Assembly: GCF_016802725.1 (NCBI RefSeq)
Contig: NC_052668.1
Location: forward strand, 8,960,001-9,024,000
Length of the DNA stretch: 64,000 nucleotides
DNA from: Solenopsis invicta
Lineage: Eukaryota > Arthropoda > Insecta > Hymenoptera > Formicidae
Reading direction: 5' to 3'
Shown here: in pieces, positions 1 to 11,303 of the stretch
Position numbering within the stretch: position 1 is the stretch's first letter
Layout of the letters: every line of letters starts with the position of its first letter
Position numbers and translations under genes: made by a program
The notes under the pieces: generated by a model
What the model was told of the DNA's origin: nothing
Seen by the model: only the letters and a program-made list of their open reading frames with translations
The model's database searches: none

Positions 1-5
1 TAGCG

Positions 6-58
6 TAGCTCAGCGTTTAAGCGCGCGGCTACTGCGCTACCGATCCGAGTTCGATTCC
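6..58 (+). promoter_or_regulatory. Internal Pol III promoter boxes (A box 6-15, B box 49-58)
   Basis: TAGCTCAGCG resembles the tRNA A box and GTTCGATTCC matches the B box, 33 bases apart. Activity is not shown. Confidence 0.5.
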
Positions 59-465
59 TGGCATTCTTTTTTTTTTAATGCAATCTAACAATGAAATTTA
101 TTTATATAAAGTTAATTTAAGCAACAATTTTGTTTTGTATACTTTCAAATTTACATTTACAATTTCGTTGTTTTATCTCATGAAATTTTAGGTCACTTAA
201 ACATAGGTCATTTAAACATAATTATAATTTAATATAAAAGTACAAACAAATGCGTAATAATGTGCTAACATTTTTATTTATCGTCGTTATCACTATCAAC
301 GTCTTGTACAAATTGTTTACAATTATTTGAATGATACTTGTCATAGAAGCACATGAAACAAAGATTTTGCTCAATTTAAAAGTATATAAAACAGAATTGT
401 TGCTTAAATTAACTTTATATAAATAAATTTCATTTTTAGATTGCATTAAAAAAAAAGGAATGCCA

Positions 466-518
466 GGAATCGAACTCGGATCGGCAGCGCAGTAGCCGCG
501 CGCTTAAACGCTGAGCTA
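466..518 (-). promoter_or_regulatory. Internal Pol III promoter boxes, opposite arm (B 466-475, A 509-518)
   Basis: Reverse-complement copy of the boxes at 6-58. If both fired, they would transcribe towards each other through the loop. Confidence 0.5.
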
Positions 519-523
519 CGCTA

Positions 524-840
524 TCTTCTTGCCGAGTGATGTAACAGAACTGATATATAAGGAACGCCATATTTTTCAAAATAATTTTGTACAAAAACGG
601 CTAAAAAGCGCATCCTGTCCTTTTACTCAGATAATCTTCTGATAGAGTACTATACTATAAAAAATTCTTGTTCAAATCGGTGACCCGAACAATGCGTTGT
701 CCCCTTGTTAGACGTTTTATTTTATAAATCAATAAATATAGCGAATATCGCAAAATGGTATAAGACTTTTTTGTTCCTTTTCATCTCCTCTATATTCTCA
801 AAGCAATAGGTTCCCTAGTTCCCGGACACCCTGTATATAA
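524..840. other. AT-rich spacer, no gene
   Basis: No coding pattern is seen. It ends near a CCCGGACACCCTGTATA motif of the kind seen at DNA-transposon termini, but no partner end was found. Confidence 0.5.
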
Positions 841-997
841 CTAATAGATTAGGTGAATATACATATATGTTATCGAAAAATTGAAACGTGTATAATTAAA
901 GCGTATTATTTATATAAATATAAATAAATATATATATATATACGTGTATAATTAAAGCGTATTATTTATATAAATATAAATAAATATATATATATAT
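841..997 (+). repeat. Repeat R, segment 1 (with 2 x 56-bp tandem copy)
   Basis: This matches the reverse complement of ~42600-42690 and is the first part of an AT-rich dispersed repeat. Within it a 56-bp unit beginning CGTGTATAATTAAAG is duplicated at 887-942 and 943-998. The repeat resumes at ~2160 after the foldback at 998-2108. Confidence 0.6.
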
Positions 998-1593
998 ACT
1001 GCCCAACAAAAAAAGCGGTACACTAAAAATTTAGGAAAAATTTATCAACCTTCAAACACTTGTAAAACCGGAAATATTTATGATACAGGGATGATTCAAA
1101 AACAAAATTAAAGCCTGTACTTTTAATGGCGATTAAGTGACCTGATTAATTTGCTAATGGCCGATGACATAACGAAAACTTGCAAAATCGAAAAGTAAAA
1201 CGTGAAGTTTGTAGAGTTGTGTGGAGTGAAACAGTTGACGTAACTCAATGAGATAAAAAACGCGGGAAAGTTCGAACTTTTCCCTTTAAAATGCTCTTTT
1301 GCGGAACTCAATACGATAATTTTTCGGGAAGTTATGCAGATCTGTAGAAAAATTAATTTTTACGAGATAATAATGAATAATGAATTACAATGCAGCCGTT
1401 AACAATGCAAATCACTACAATTCTGTCCAAGACATGTTGGTTTGACAACATCCGTGTGTATGTGTGTGTGTGTGTGTGCGCGCGCGCGCACACATACACA
1501 CACACACACACACTACGAGGTTTAAAGTCTTGAAATATACTGTGGAGTTGTTGAACCACGGGGTCCTTATCCTTGTAGTATCCAAATACACAA

Positions 1594-1625
<32 letters not shown>

Positions 1626-2108
1626 GGATATATTTTCAAACCAACAAACAAACCATGTCTTGGACAGAATTGTAGTGATTTTCATTGATAACGGCAGCAT
1701 TGCAATTCATAATTCATTATTATTTTGTAAAAATCAGTTTTTCTACAGATTAGCATAACTTCTCGAAAAATTATTATATCGGGTTTTGCAAAAGCGCATT
1801 TTAAAAGGAAAATTTTGAACTTTTACGCACTTTTTACCTTATTGAGTTACGTCAACTGCTTCACTCCACACAACTCTACAAACTTCACGTTTTACTTTTT
1901 GCTTTTGCAAGTTTTCGTTACGTCATTGGCCATTAGCAAATTAATCATGCCACTTAATTGCCACTAAAAGTTTTTCAAAGTACAGGCTTCAATGTTTAAT
2001 TTCGTTTTTAAATTATCCTTGTAACATAAATATTTCCGGTTTTACAAGCGTTTGAAGTTTGATAAATTTTTCATAAATTTTTAGTGTACCATTTTTTTGC
2101 TGGGCAGT
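998..2108. mobile_element. Foldback element with ~450-bp inverted arms
   Basis: The left end ACTGCCCAACAAAAAAAGC is mirrored by GCTGGGCAGT at the right end. The arms (998-~1445 and ~1645-2108) stay complementary throughout with scattered changes. The centre is a (GT)n/(CA)n palindrome plus a second CA run. There is no transposase; the short ORFs here are CA-repeat and arm artefacts. It interrupts repeat R. The TIR is compatible with a Tc1/mariner-type non-autonomous element, but no clean TSD is visible because both flanks are TA/CA repeats. Confidence 0.7.
1455..1624. repeat. (GT)n-(CG)n-(CA)n palindromic microsatellite and second (CA)n
   Basis: GT repeats pass through a CGCGCGCG core into CA repeats (about 1455-1515), and another CA run lies near 1586-1624. 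Both are at the loop of the foldback element. Confidence 0.85.
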
Positions 2109-2123
2109 GTATACAAACACACA

Positions 2124-2158
<35 letters not shown>

Positions 2159-2262
2159 GAAAGTATAGTTTTTTTAGTGATTTTCACAAATGCCGAATAG
2201 CATCTGAAATAACTTTTTTGTTATTTGTTTAAATAAGAATGGAATTAGAAAAATATTAATAC
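2109..2262 (+). repeat. Repeat R, segment 2, with (CA)n tract at ~2112-2158
   Basis: Bases from ~2163 match the reverse complement of 42531-42600, sharing GAATAGCATCTG and GTTATTTGTTTAAA-type sequence. The CA tract lies at the foldback edge. The segment ends at the AATAC target site of the next foldback. Confidence 0.65.
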
Positions 2263-3432
2263 ATACAAGGTGTTTCAAAAATACCTAACACTGAATATCA
2301 CAATATAATTACACCACAGTTCTCTTTATATTGTGCTGTACGCTACGAGATACTTTACATAAAAATAAGACAAGCATTCTAATACGAAAATGTCGAGGCT
2401 ATAATACTTTTTAAACGAAAAGTATTTAGAGTAGGCGAATCATGTAGTCTAAAGATTGCACGCTCAATGACGGTACAATGACAGTGGGTGCTCTTGCACT
2501 TTTGTAAACATATTATTACATTGAAATAATTACGATGATATTGAAATTGCTTTATTAATTGAATCATCTAAATATAATTTAGTATATGCATTATATATGT
2601 CATGATAATATAAAAATGATATTACAGGATATTAAAAATAATTATAATAAATTGTCAAAATTCACGAGATGTCAATGATTCACAAGACAGCCAACTTCAG
2701 AGAAGAGATGCATGTATGTCATGCAATACTTAATGAAAAATGTGTTGATAAGAATGCGAAATTCTTTGACACATAATTACATTTCCATTTATGTGAAATA
2801 ATGTTTTATATTATACTACGATATTTATATTCAGATTGTGCCTATTGAGGAATATGAATATTGTAGTATGATATAATGATATTTTGTATAATGGTATCAC
2901 GAATTGACGAAAATTTTAAATAATTGCGCTAAGATACGTTGTAACGCAGCAGTTTTGTCAAAATAAAATTTTTAAATAACAGTCATCAAAAATCAAATAA
3001 AGGAGTATACAAATTTTCAAGGATTTTGTCCCATTCGGTGATCGTTCTATTTCTACATTTTTTGTGTATTTTTCTTTGTAGAAACTAAAAGTTATAGTTA
3101 GAATAACGCCACACTTAATAAAAAATTGCTATATTGAAATAAAGTGAATGAATCATTATTTGCATCGTCATTAAATCGTCAATTATGCTTCAATAATTTA
3201 GAAATTAATTCAAAATTGGATCAAATCGAGTGATAATGCATATTTTTTTTTTTACGAAAAAAAATACACAAGAAAATGTAGAAATGGAACGATCATCAAA
3301 TGGTGATGAAATTCTTGAAAATTTGTATACTCCTTTATTTGATTTTTTGACGTTATTTAAAAGCTTTATTTGGACAAAACTTCTGCGTTATAACGAATCA
3401 CTTTAACGCAATTTAAAATTTTTGTCAATTTG

Positions 3433-3447
3433 TAATACCATTATACA
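3433..3447 (+). repeat. 15-bp target-site duplication, left copy
   Basis: TAATACCATTATACA occurs here and at 8577-8591, exactly bracketing the LINE. Confidence 0.85.
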
Positions 3448-3995
3448 GGGACTTCCGTTTCCGGTAGCGAGAGTGACTGACGTGTGTGTGTGGAGAGTGC
3501 GAGTGATAAACAGGTATTAAGGGATAGGGTGAGACGTGGTGGAGTGCGAGGAGGTGAAGGGAAAGGGAAGGGGCTGGTGGCAGAGGGTGAATAAGGGTAA
3601 AGGGCCGGGGGAAGAGAATAGGGAGACAGGAGGGATAGTAGGGTTGGGACGGGATTTGGAGGTTAGACGGGAGAGCAGGTTTAGAATGTAGAGAGAAAGC
3701 AGAAAAGAGGGAGGGTAGCTACATCGGGCGGTAGAAGTGAGAAGCAGAGCAGGAGAGAGTAAGTGCAGTAGCGGGAAATTTTGAATTAGAGTAACGTTTG
3801 AGTAACCGATTTAATATCTTAATATATGATTTTATATTTTTGCATTTGCTACAGCGGTATAATAATTATAAATATTTTCTACAAAAAATAGATTGCTTAA
3901 TTTAAAAAAAAAAATTTGTTTTTTTTTTTTTTACAACCCGACTGCAAGTAAATAAACTCGTGAATAGGAAGTAGGCAGGTTAGAGGAAAGACGAG

Positions 3996-5131
3996 ATGGA
4001 GGAAGGAAAGGAGGGAAAGAAGGAGAGAGAAAGGGAAGTAGAGGAGGGGACAGGGGAAGAGAAGAGGAGGGTGGGAAGACCGAGCAAAGCAGAGGGGATG
4101 AGGGATAGAGCATATAGTCTATCGCTGATAGAGGCGTTTAAAAGAGGAGAGAAAAGGAAGGAGATAGATGCATTACAGGCAGATATCTTTAAGAAAAGTA
4201 TAAAGGTAGTGAGATCGCCGGAAAAACAGCTAGAAAAGCAGCCGGAAAAACAGCTGGAAAGGCAAGAAGAAGGGGGGTTGAGTGAGATATTAAGGGAAGT
4301 AAGGGAGGGTTTTAAGGAAATTAAAGCGGAATTAAGAGAGGTAAAGGAGAGGAAAGCAGAGATGAGGGAATGGATGGAAGAAATGAGGAAAAGATTAGAC
4401 AGTTTAGAGAAAAGAGTGGAAGAGATAGAGAAAGGTAGGGGGAGGGAGGAGAAAGAGGAAGGGGATGAGGAAAGGAAGGAAGAGGAAGGGGTAAAGCAGA
4501 TGGAGAGAGGGAGAAAGGGAGAGATGAAGGAATTAGAAGAAAGGATGAAGAGAATAGAGTTAGAGGGGGAAAAAGGAGAAGGGAAGAAAGGAAGAGGAAT
4601 ATAATAATAAAAGGAGTGAAAGCAAAGGAGAAAGGAATAGAGGGGTTAAGAAAAGAGATAGAAGAGATAGTGGGGGCAACGGGGGCGACAGCGAGAGTGG
4701 AAGGGATAAGGAGTATAGGGAAAAAAGATAAGGAAGGAAGGGAAATGGTATGGGTAAGATTAGCAAGTGTAGGGGAGAAAATTGTAGTGATGAAAGGAAA
4801 AGCAAAGCTGAGGGAAAGAAGGGAGTGGATAGTGGATGATCTGACAGAAAAGGAGAGAAGGATAGAGTGGTGGATAAGGAAGGAAGCGGAAAGAATAAGG
4901 AGGGAAGGTAGGAAAGTAAGAGTAGGTTATATGAAAATATGGATTGAGGAGAAATTATGGGTATGGGATGAGATTAAGGATGAGTTGAGGGAATGGCACG
5001 GAAAAGAAGTAAGAGAATGGAAGGGGGGATGGAGAAGGGTAGAGGAGTGGAAAAAGAGAAAGAGGATTTTTAGTAGGGAGGTGGACGGAGGGAGAGGGAG
5101 AGGGAGAAATAGAAGGAAATATAGAAAATGA
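3996..5131 (+). pseudogene. LINE copy 1 ORF1 (gag-like, coiled coil), one frameshift
   Basis: ATG at 3996 opens 202 codons to a stop at 4602-4604. The frame carrying the conserved continuation (NIIIKGVKAKEKGIE) then runs to 5131, so one frameshift near ~4585 splits a ~375-aa protein. The first half has charged heptad-rich sequence typical of a coiled coil, including a run near residues 90-155. The second half has a compact basic domain conserved in the diverged copy at ~29420-29700. No CCHC knuckles are seen, unlike the R1-like ORF1s in this window. It is expected to bind LINE RNA. Confidence 0.7.
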
Positions 5132-5201
5132 GAAGCATAGGAAAAAGAGGAGGAATAAGAAAAAAGAGGATGGCAAAAAGTATAAAATAGGCTTTTGGAA
5201 T

Positions 5202-8200
5202 GTGGCAGGCATGGAAAATAAAAAGAAGGATTTCAGGGAGAGACTAAAAGAATGGGATGTAATGTTCCTGAGTGAGACTTGGTTACAGAAGAAGGGATGG
5301 GAAAGAGTTCGAAAATGGCTGCCAAAAGGATACGTGTGGGAAGTGCAAGAGGCGGCAAGGAAGAGTAAGAAAGGGAGGGCAATGGGAGGAATGATTGTGG
5401 GGATAAGGGAAGGGATAGGGAGAGAAAAGGATGATAAGGAAAGAAAAGAGGAGGGATTACAAGCAGTAAAAGTAAATTTAGGGGGAGAGTGGTGGAGACT
5501 AATAGGAGTATATGTAAATAGAGATTTGGAGGGAAAAATGGGAAAGCTGAGAGAGTGGATGGAGGACAGAGAGGAAGGGGTAAGGGTGTTAATAGGAGGG
5601 GATTTCAATGCTAGGACGGGAAGAGAGGGGGGAAGAATAGGTGAGGATGAAGAGGGAGGGGCAGAACAGGGAAAGAGGAGCTCGAAGGATGAAAAGATGA
5701 ATAGAGAGGGAAAAAAGCTATGTGGTTATATAGGAGAATTGGGATGGTCAATATTGAATGGAAGCGTAAAGGGGGATGAGGAGGGGGAATGGACGTATAC
5801 AGGAGGGAAGGGAGGGACCGTAATAGATTATGTGATCGGGAATGAGGAGACAAGAAGGAAGGTGGAAAAGATGAAGGTGGAGGATTGGGTAGACTCCGAT
5901 CATCAGCCGATAACGGTATGGGTGGAGGGAGGAGGCCGGAGGGAAGAGAGGACCGGGAAAAGGAAAGGGAGAGGAAGAAGGGGGGTTTGGACAGAGAAGG
6001 GAAAAAAGAAATTTGAGGAATACCTTGGGAAGAGGGATAGTGATGGTGAGGGGGAGGTTTGGAGGAAAATGAAGAGAAAAGTAGAAGTGGCATTAGAGAG
6101 AGTAGAGAAGGAAGAGAAGAAGGAACGGAGAGGATGGTGGGATGAGGAATGTAGGGATAGAAAAAGAGAGGTTATGGAGGAGTTAAAATGGTGGAGGAAG
6201 AGAGGGGGAGAAGGGAAAAAATATAAAGAAATGAGAAAGAGGTACAGGGAACATTGTGAGGAGAAGAAGAAAAAGGAGAGGGAAAGATGGGAGAGGGATA
6301 TAGAAGGAATAAGATCCGAAAAGGACGTGTGGAAGGTAGTGAATAAAGGAAGGAGGAAGAGAAAGAGAGTCAGGGAAGGGATTGAAATGGGGGAGTGGGA
6401 AAAACACTTTAGAGGGGTGCTGGGGGGAGTAGAGTGGAGGATAAGAGGGGAGGTAATGGGGAGAGGGGTAGAGGAGGAAGAAGAGATTAGTAGAGAGGAA
6501 ATTGGTAGGGCGATAAGGAGATTGAGGGACGGAAAAGCGGCAGGAGGGGATGGGATTACGAATGAAGTATGGAAATATGGGGGAAAAGAAATAAGGGAAT
6601 GGCTGTGGGAGATATGTAATAGAGTGTGGAAGGGAGAGGGATGGCCGGAAGATTGGAGAGAAGGGATAGTGGTACCGATAGTGAAAAAGGGGGAGGGGGA
6701 AAAGGTAGAAGACTATAGGGGGGTTACGCTTACGCAAACGGCGTATAAAGTGTACGCGGCGGTTTTGGCGGAGAGATTGAGGGAAGAAGTAGAAAATAAA
6801 GGGATATTACCACCGAGTCAAACGGGGTTTAGGAGAGGGGTAGGAACGATAGATCACATATACGTATTAAATTATTTAATAAATAAGAAAATAGCGGAAG
6901 CAAAAGGCAAAATAGTAGTTATGTTCGTGGATATGAAAGCAGCGTTTGACTCGGTGGATAGGGAGATACTGGTACAGACAATGAGGAGAAAAGGAGTGAG
7001 AGAGAGTCTGGTGGTGAGGTGTGAGGAAGTTTTGGAGGAAACAATAAGTAGAGTAAGGGTGGGGGAAAGAGAGGGGGAAACTTTTGGACAAATAGAGGAG
7101 TGAGACAGGGATGTCCGTTGAGCCCATGCATGTTCACACTACTACTAGCGGATTTGGATGAGGAATTGGAGAAGGGGGGATGGGGGGGAGTAAAGGTGAA
7201 AGGAAGAAAAATTTATTCCCTGGCGTATGCGGATGATGTGGCGGTGGTGGCAGAGGATGAAGCAGGGATGAAAGGGTTAATAAAAACATTAGAAGAATAT
7301 GTAGAACAGAAAAGATTAGAAGTAAATGTGGAGAAGACAAAAGTGTTGAGGTGTAGAAGAGGGGGTGGGAGACAGAAAAAGATAATATGGAAATGGAAAG
7401 GAAATGAAATAGAGGAAGTGAAAAGGTATAAATATTTGGGCTACATGATGATGGCAAATGGGGGACAGAAAGAACATATAGAGGAGAGAGTCAAAAAAGG
7501 AGCGGTGGTGATGAGAGAAGTATGGGGAATAGGGAAAAGGAAATTTGGAAAGAACTGGGCTAGAAGGATGTGGTTATTTGATAGGTTGGTATGGACGGTG
7601 GTTAGCTATGGGGCAGAAATTTGGGGGTGGAAAGAAAGGGAAAAGGTAGAGAGGATACAGGACAGGTACTTGAAATGGGTAATAGGGGTGGGAAGGTACA
7701 CACCGGGGTACATGGTAAGGGAGGAGATGCAGAGGGAAAAATTAAGGGGAAGGGCAGGAATGAGGGCATGGAGTTATGAAAAGAAACTGGGAGAAGGAGG
7801 AGGGGGGGAGTTGGCAAGGTTGTGTTGGGAGGAGATAAGAGGTAGAGCGAAGGAGGGAAAGGTGATGGGAAAATGGGAGGAAGAAAGAAGAAGTTTCTAT
7901 GAAGAAAAGAGCTGGAACATCAAGGAGATAGAAAAGTTGAGAGAAGAGGGAGGGTTAAGGGGGGAAGAGGTGGTGGCAAGAGAGAGGAGGCGGCAGGAAG
8001 AGGAAAGGTGGGAAAAAATTAGGAGCTCGAAGTTCAACAGATGGTACAGCAGAGTGAAGGGAAAGTGAGTGCCGGAGTACTTGAAGAGGGATTGGAAAGA
8101 GGAAAGATGGAAAAGGATTGCGAGGTTTAGGTTAGGAGATGGTATGAGAGGAGGTAGATACTGGGAAGAGAAAGAGAAAAGAAAGTGTAGGATATGTGGA

Positions 8201-8455
8201 TGGGGAGAGGAAACGTGGGAGCATATATGGGAGGAATGCACGGATTGGGGGACGGAGAAGGGATGGCAGGAGATGGTAGGAGAGGTTTTAGGTGAGAGGG
8301 GGGAGGGAGAAGTTTGGATGAGAAAATTGGAGGAGATGCGGGAGGGAGAAGGGTGGCTGGGTATGAATGAGAGTGTAGAAGGAAGAGAGGAAAGGGTGGA
8401 AGAAAGCGGCAGAAACGGAAGTCCAAAGAATGAGTGTGGAGGTGTGGATGGATGA
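5202..8455 (+). pseudogene. LINE copy 1 ORF2: AP-endonuclease, reverse transcriptase, CCHC; two breaks
   Basis: The N-terminal APE domain shows SETW (catalytic Glu), GGDFNAR and SDHQP. The RT follows, with FRRGVG, FVDMKAAFDSVD and YADD (7226-7237). The C-terminus carries C-x2-C-x8-H-x4-C at ~8194-8250. Two lesions are seen. A one-base loss near 7080-7085 sends the frame to a stop at 7101-7103 while RQGCPLSP continues in another frame from 7100. An in-frame TGA at 8066-8068 lies before VPEYLKRDW. The open frame extends upstream of 5202 with no ATG before the conserved IGFWN start, and it overlaps the end of ORF1, so ORF2 may be reached by recoding or may have lost its start. Confidence 0.85.
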
Positions 8456-8576
8456 GTGATTTTTCTCTCTCTCTCTCGTGTGTTGTAAAAGAAGCAATGA
8501 ATAAAAAGGTTGAAACTATGTAAGCGGAGCGGAAGTCCGCAATGTACTCCGCAAGGAATAAAGTACCTACTACTAC

Positions 8577-8591
8577 TAATACCATTATACA
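8577..8591 (+). repeat. 15-bp target-site duplication, right copy
   Basis: TAATACCATTATACA, identical to 3433-3447. It follows the TACTACTAC tail directly. Confidence 0.85.
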
Positions 8592-9145
8592 AAATAATAT
8601 TTACACAATGTACCTATTAGGGAATATAAATATCGCAGTATGATGTAATGATATGAAACATTATTTCATATAAATAGAAATGTAATTATGTGTCAAAAAA
8701 TTTCGCGTTCTTATCAACACATTTTTTATTAAGTATTGTATGACATACATGTACCTCTTCTCTAAAGTTGGCTGTCTTGTGAATCATTGACATCTTGTGG
8801 ATTTTGACAATTTATTATAATTATTTTTAATATCCTGTAATATCATTTTTATATGATCATGACATGTATAATGCATATACTAATTTATATTTAGATGATT
8901 CAATCAATAAAGCATTTTAATATCGTAATTACTTGAATGTAACAAATTTACAAAAGTGCAAGAGCACCCACTGTCATTGTACCGTTACTGAGCGCGCGAT
9001 CTTTAGACTACCTGATTCACCTACTGTGAATACTTCTTATTTGAAAAGTATTATAGCCTCGACATTTTCGTATTAAGATTCTTGTCTTATTTTTATGTAA
9101 TCTCGTAGCGTATTCAGTGTTAGATATTTTTGAAACACCCTGTAT

Positions 9146-9290
9146 AATACAATTAAATTAAACATGAAAAAATTATATTAAAAAAATATTTTAAAAAATT
9201 AAAAAATGTCTACTTGTTGGGATGTAATCGAAGTTTTTTTATCCATGAACTTATTTTGTCTATCGATAATATTTATAAAGAGGTAAACCG
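9146..9290 (+). repeat. Repeat R, segment 3
   Basis: This continues repeat R after the foldback. It matches the reverse complement of ~41050-41200, including AATTAAATTAAA(C/T)ATGAAAAAA and a TTCATCTATTGATA-like stretch. No coding content. Confidence 0.6.
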
Positions 9291-9915
9291 TGAGATACGA
9301 TGGATGGTGCAAAAATGTAGATAAGGAAATTGCATGATGTAAAAATACTAGGTGTATCGTTTCCGTGGATGCGTAGTAGTCCATAGAATTAATCACAAAT
9401 GTTAAAAAGCAATATGGCTACTAAGCCGTTGCTAAGTAATAAATAATTAATTTATTTTAGAAGTTTCTTCACTGGTACACAATTGTGTAATCTATATTTT
9501 AATAACATGTTGGGTAAAAATTTTATGATTTTTTTTTGTGTATATAAAATACTTTTAAATTATTTATATTATATAGTATAAGAAATATATAATATAAATA
9601 ATTGAAGCAAGGTTTTATTTTAAATTTTGCGGTTGCATTTGTGACTAATTTTGATTGGCTATTTCCATCTACGGTAGTCATTATGCGCAACGATACATCT
9701 TATATTTTTACACCATGGGAAATCGCGCAAATGCATTAAATCAACGATAGCTCTGCGCTTGATGTAATCTCTAGCTGTTTCCTTTGCTGCACTTTTTGTA
9801 CTAAAACTTTATTTTTTTTCCATTTACTTTTAACCGTTTATCAATTTTTTAAGTTTTCAACACTTAATTACTATTTTGTGTTAAATACAACATAATAGAA
9901 TAAGTTATGTAACCC
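9291..9915. other. AT-rich sequence, nothing recognised
   Basis: No ORF with family resemblance, no clear TIR pair and no RNA gene seen. Confidence 0.5.
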
Positions 9916-10140
9916 ACACAACATGTAATATTGTTGTGATATCACAGCAATATCACTTTTTCATTGCAATATTACAACGAAATATACCACAAATATCATT
10001 GAAATATTACTGTGATATTACTGTGATATTACAGTAATATCAAAATGTCCACGAAAACGCATCACAGTAATATTACTATGAAATTTTACAGTAATATTAC
10101 TGTGATATACAATATTTATGTGATGTTTATGTGATATTTT
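9916..10140. repeat. Palindromic repeat of TGTGATATTACTGTGAT-type motifs
   Basis: Short inverted and direct motifs (AATATTACTGTGATATT and variants) are stacked through the region. The left edge CCCACACAACATG resembles the CCCATACAGCACAG terminus at 40569. The right edge resembles sequence at ~60690-60720. Probably a MITE-type element with internal subrepeats. Confidence 0.45.
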
Positions 10141-10394
10141 AATAATTGTTACGTCTGGCGTTCTAAAAATTTTTTTTTCTTTTTTTTACGCCATCCGACA
10201 ATATTTTTCAATAAAAACATTTTTGAACAACCGCTTTAATTTATTTATTTATGAATCAATAAAACTTTCTTTAATAATATTAATACTAAATTTCTAATTT
10301 TTGAATCGCGTATCAATTACTTAAATAATTAATTATCTCAGATCCATGTGATCAGAATGCATTATAGAATTTAGAAATTTAAAAGAATTTTCTT

Positions 10395-10700
10395 CACCGC
10401 CGGCGCTCAACAGTCCCTTTTACCTTGCCCCGCGCGAGCGCGAGGGCTGGCCGCGAAGGGACGTTGCGATAAGATTTTCAAACTCAGAAACACCCTTGCG
10501 TCAACCCTCACCCACAAGGGAGAGTATAAAAGGAGCGTGAGCGGAGCATTTTGCGAACAGATGTCTCTGGACAGCCGGAGTGCGCGCTTATCAGGCGACA
10601 ACCAACGGTAAAGTTGCCAGAGGGATAGCAACGACGCACAGTAGTCTAGATTTCGAAAAAAGTGGCCAAAAATGCCAAAAATGAAAGCCATAATTATGAG
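10395..10700 (+). other. GC-rich island with TATA-like box (TATAAAAGG at ~10525)
   Basis: This segment stands out from AT-rich flanks and contains a TATAAAAGG motif about 30 bases upstream of candidate initiation sequence. It could be a piece of an LTR or a TE promoter. No paired LTR or coding domain was found, so the identity is open. Confidence 0.3.
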
Positions 10701-11303
10701 TTTAGTATCATAGAATCTTGTAGAGGGATCTACTGCATGTTATTCCAAAGGGAAAGTAAGGGATTTTTAAGACCAGCGGTGCTACATTAATTCAAAGTGA
10801 CCGCTGTCACAACATGTAAGTCACGCTAAGCGCGTCCGAAATCTTTGGCGTTCTTCAAGTGCATATAACTTTTTATCGAAGTATCTTTTTTAAATTTTGA
10901 TGGAGGGTATTAAGAAAGGTATGTAGAATATTTACGGATATTGTTTTTTTATGTATACTCGGCATGAGTAAAAATCGTGTCAAAGTCCTGTCTGTACAAT
11001 TGCTTCTCTTATAAAAACTTTCACCGTAAATCATCGAAAAAGTTATCACGCCACGAAGTGCTGCGAAAGTGAAACATCGAGCATATAGCCTAAGATGTTT
11101 TATAATAAAATTAAAAAAAAAAAATTCTGCTTATCTCTGCCCCTGTCGTTGTAATGCCATTTTGAATACAATGTCGAGCCAGCTGTTAGGTTAAGTTCGA
11201 CGCACAGGCACGCAAAAATGTTGGAGACTATCTGCCTTTAAATGATAAATAGTAAAATATATACTAAACATCGACTGTATAGCGCTAAGATAATTTGAAT
11301 ATA
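10701..11303. other. AT-rich sequence, nothing recognised
   Basis: No supported gene or repeat boundary. Confidence 0.45.

Larger units (their letters stand above)
1..523. repeat. Inverted pair of tRNA-like SINE heads (foldback)
   Basis: The first ~150 bases recur as a reverse complement at ~375-523, around a ~225-base AT-rich loop. Each outer end is tRNA-like, with an A-box-like TAGCTCAGCG and a B-box-like GTTCGATTCC at normal spacing, followed by an A/T run and an AT-rich body. This fits two tRNA-derived SINEs head-out, or a foldback element with tRNA-like ends. The left end touches the window edge, so the element may extend beyond it. A functional tRNA is unlikely because the T-stem pairs poorly. 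Confidence 0.65.
3448..8576 (+). mobile_element. Full-length purine-rich APE-type LINE, copy 1
   Basis: A 5.1-kb non-LTR retrotransposon with a ~550-base 5'UTR, ORF1 (3996-5131), ORF2 (5202-8455), a short 3'UTR and a (TAC)n-like tail. It is bounded by a perfect 15-bp TSD and lies inside a foldback element. The coding strand is extremely purine-rich. It shares its 5' end (GGACTTCCGTTT) and 3' end (GGAATAAAGTACCTA) with the minus-strand copy at 12737-18107, which suggests both are complete. The clade is not certain; the APE-RT-CCHC layout fits the I/R1/Jockey group. Confidence 0.9.
2263..9145. mobile_element. Large foldback element carrying a LINE insertion
   Basis: TIRs ATACAAGGTGTTTCAAAAATA and its complement lie at 2263 and 9145, flanked by AATAC on both sides (2258-2262, 9146-9150). 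Without the LINE (3448-8576) and one TSD copy, the element is ~1.74 kb and palindromic almost throughout: 2263-~2885 pairs with ~8592-9145, and ~2890-3090 pairs with ~3240-3447. No transposase ORF is seen, so it is non-autonomous. Repeat R at ~41141-41230 preserves the uninterrupted sequence, which supports the ends called. Confidence 0.75.

Noticed and set aside
1..66. Functional tRNA gene
   Set aside because: A and B boxes are present but the T-stem pairs poorly, and the unit is one arm of an inverted repeat pair.
780..840. CCCGGACACCCTGTATA as the end of another DNA transposon
   Set aside because: No matching inverted end or TSD could be located.
1353..1700. Cys/Val- and His/Thr-rich ORFs of 74-115 codons
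   Set aside because: Direct translation of the CA/GT microsatellite in a foldback loop.
4560..8592. Long Pro/Ser/Leu/Phe-rich minus-strand ORFs opposite the LINE
   Set aside because: Shadow frames of a purine-rich coding strand; the LINE motifs are on the plus strand.
10407..10691. 94-codon minus-strand ORF in the GC-rich island
   Set aside because: No recognisable domain; the plus-strand TATA motif makes a regulatory or LTR fragment at least as likely.
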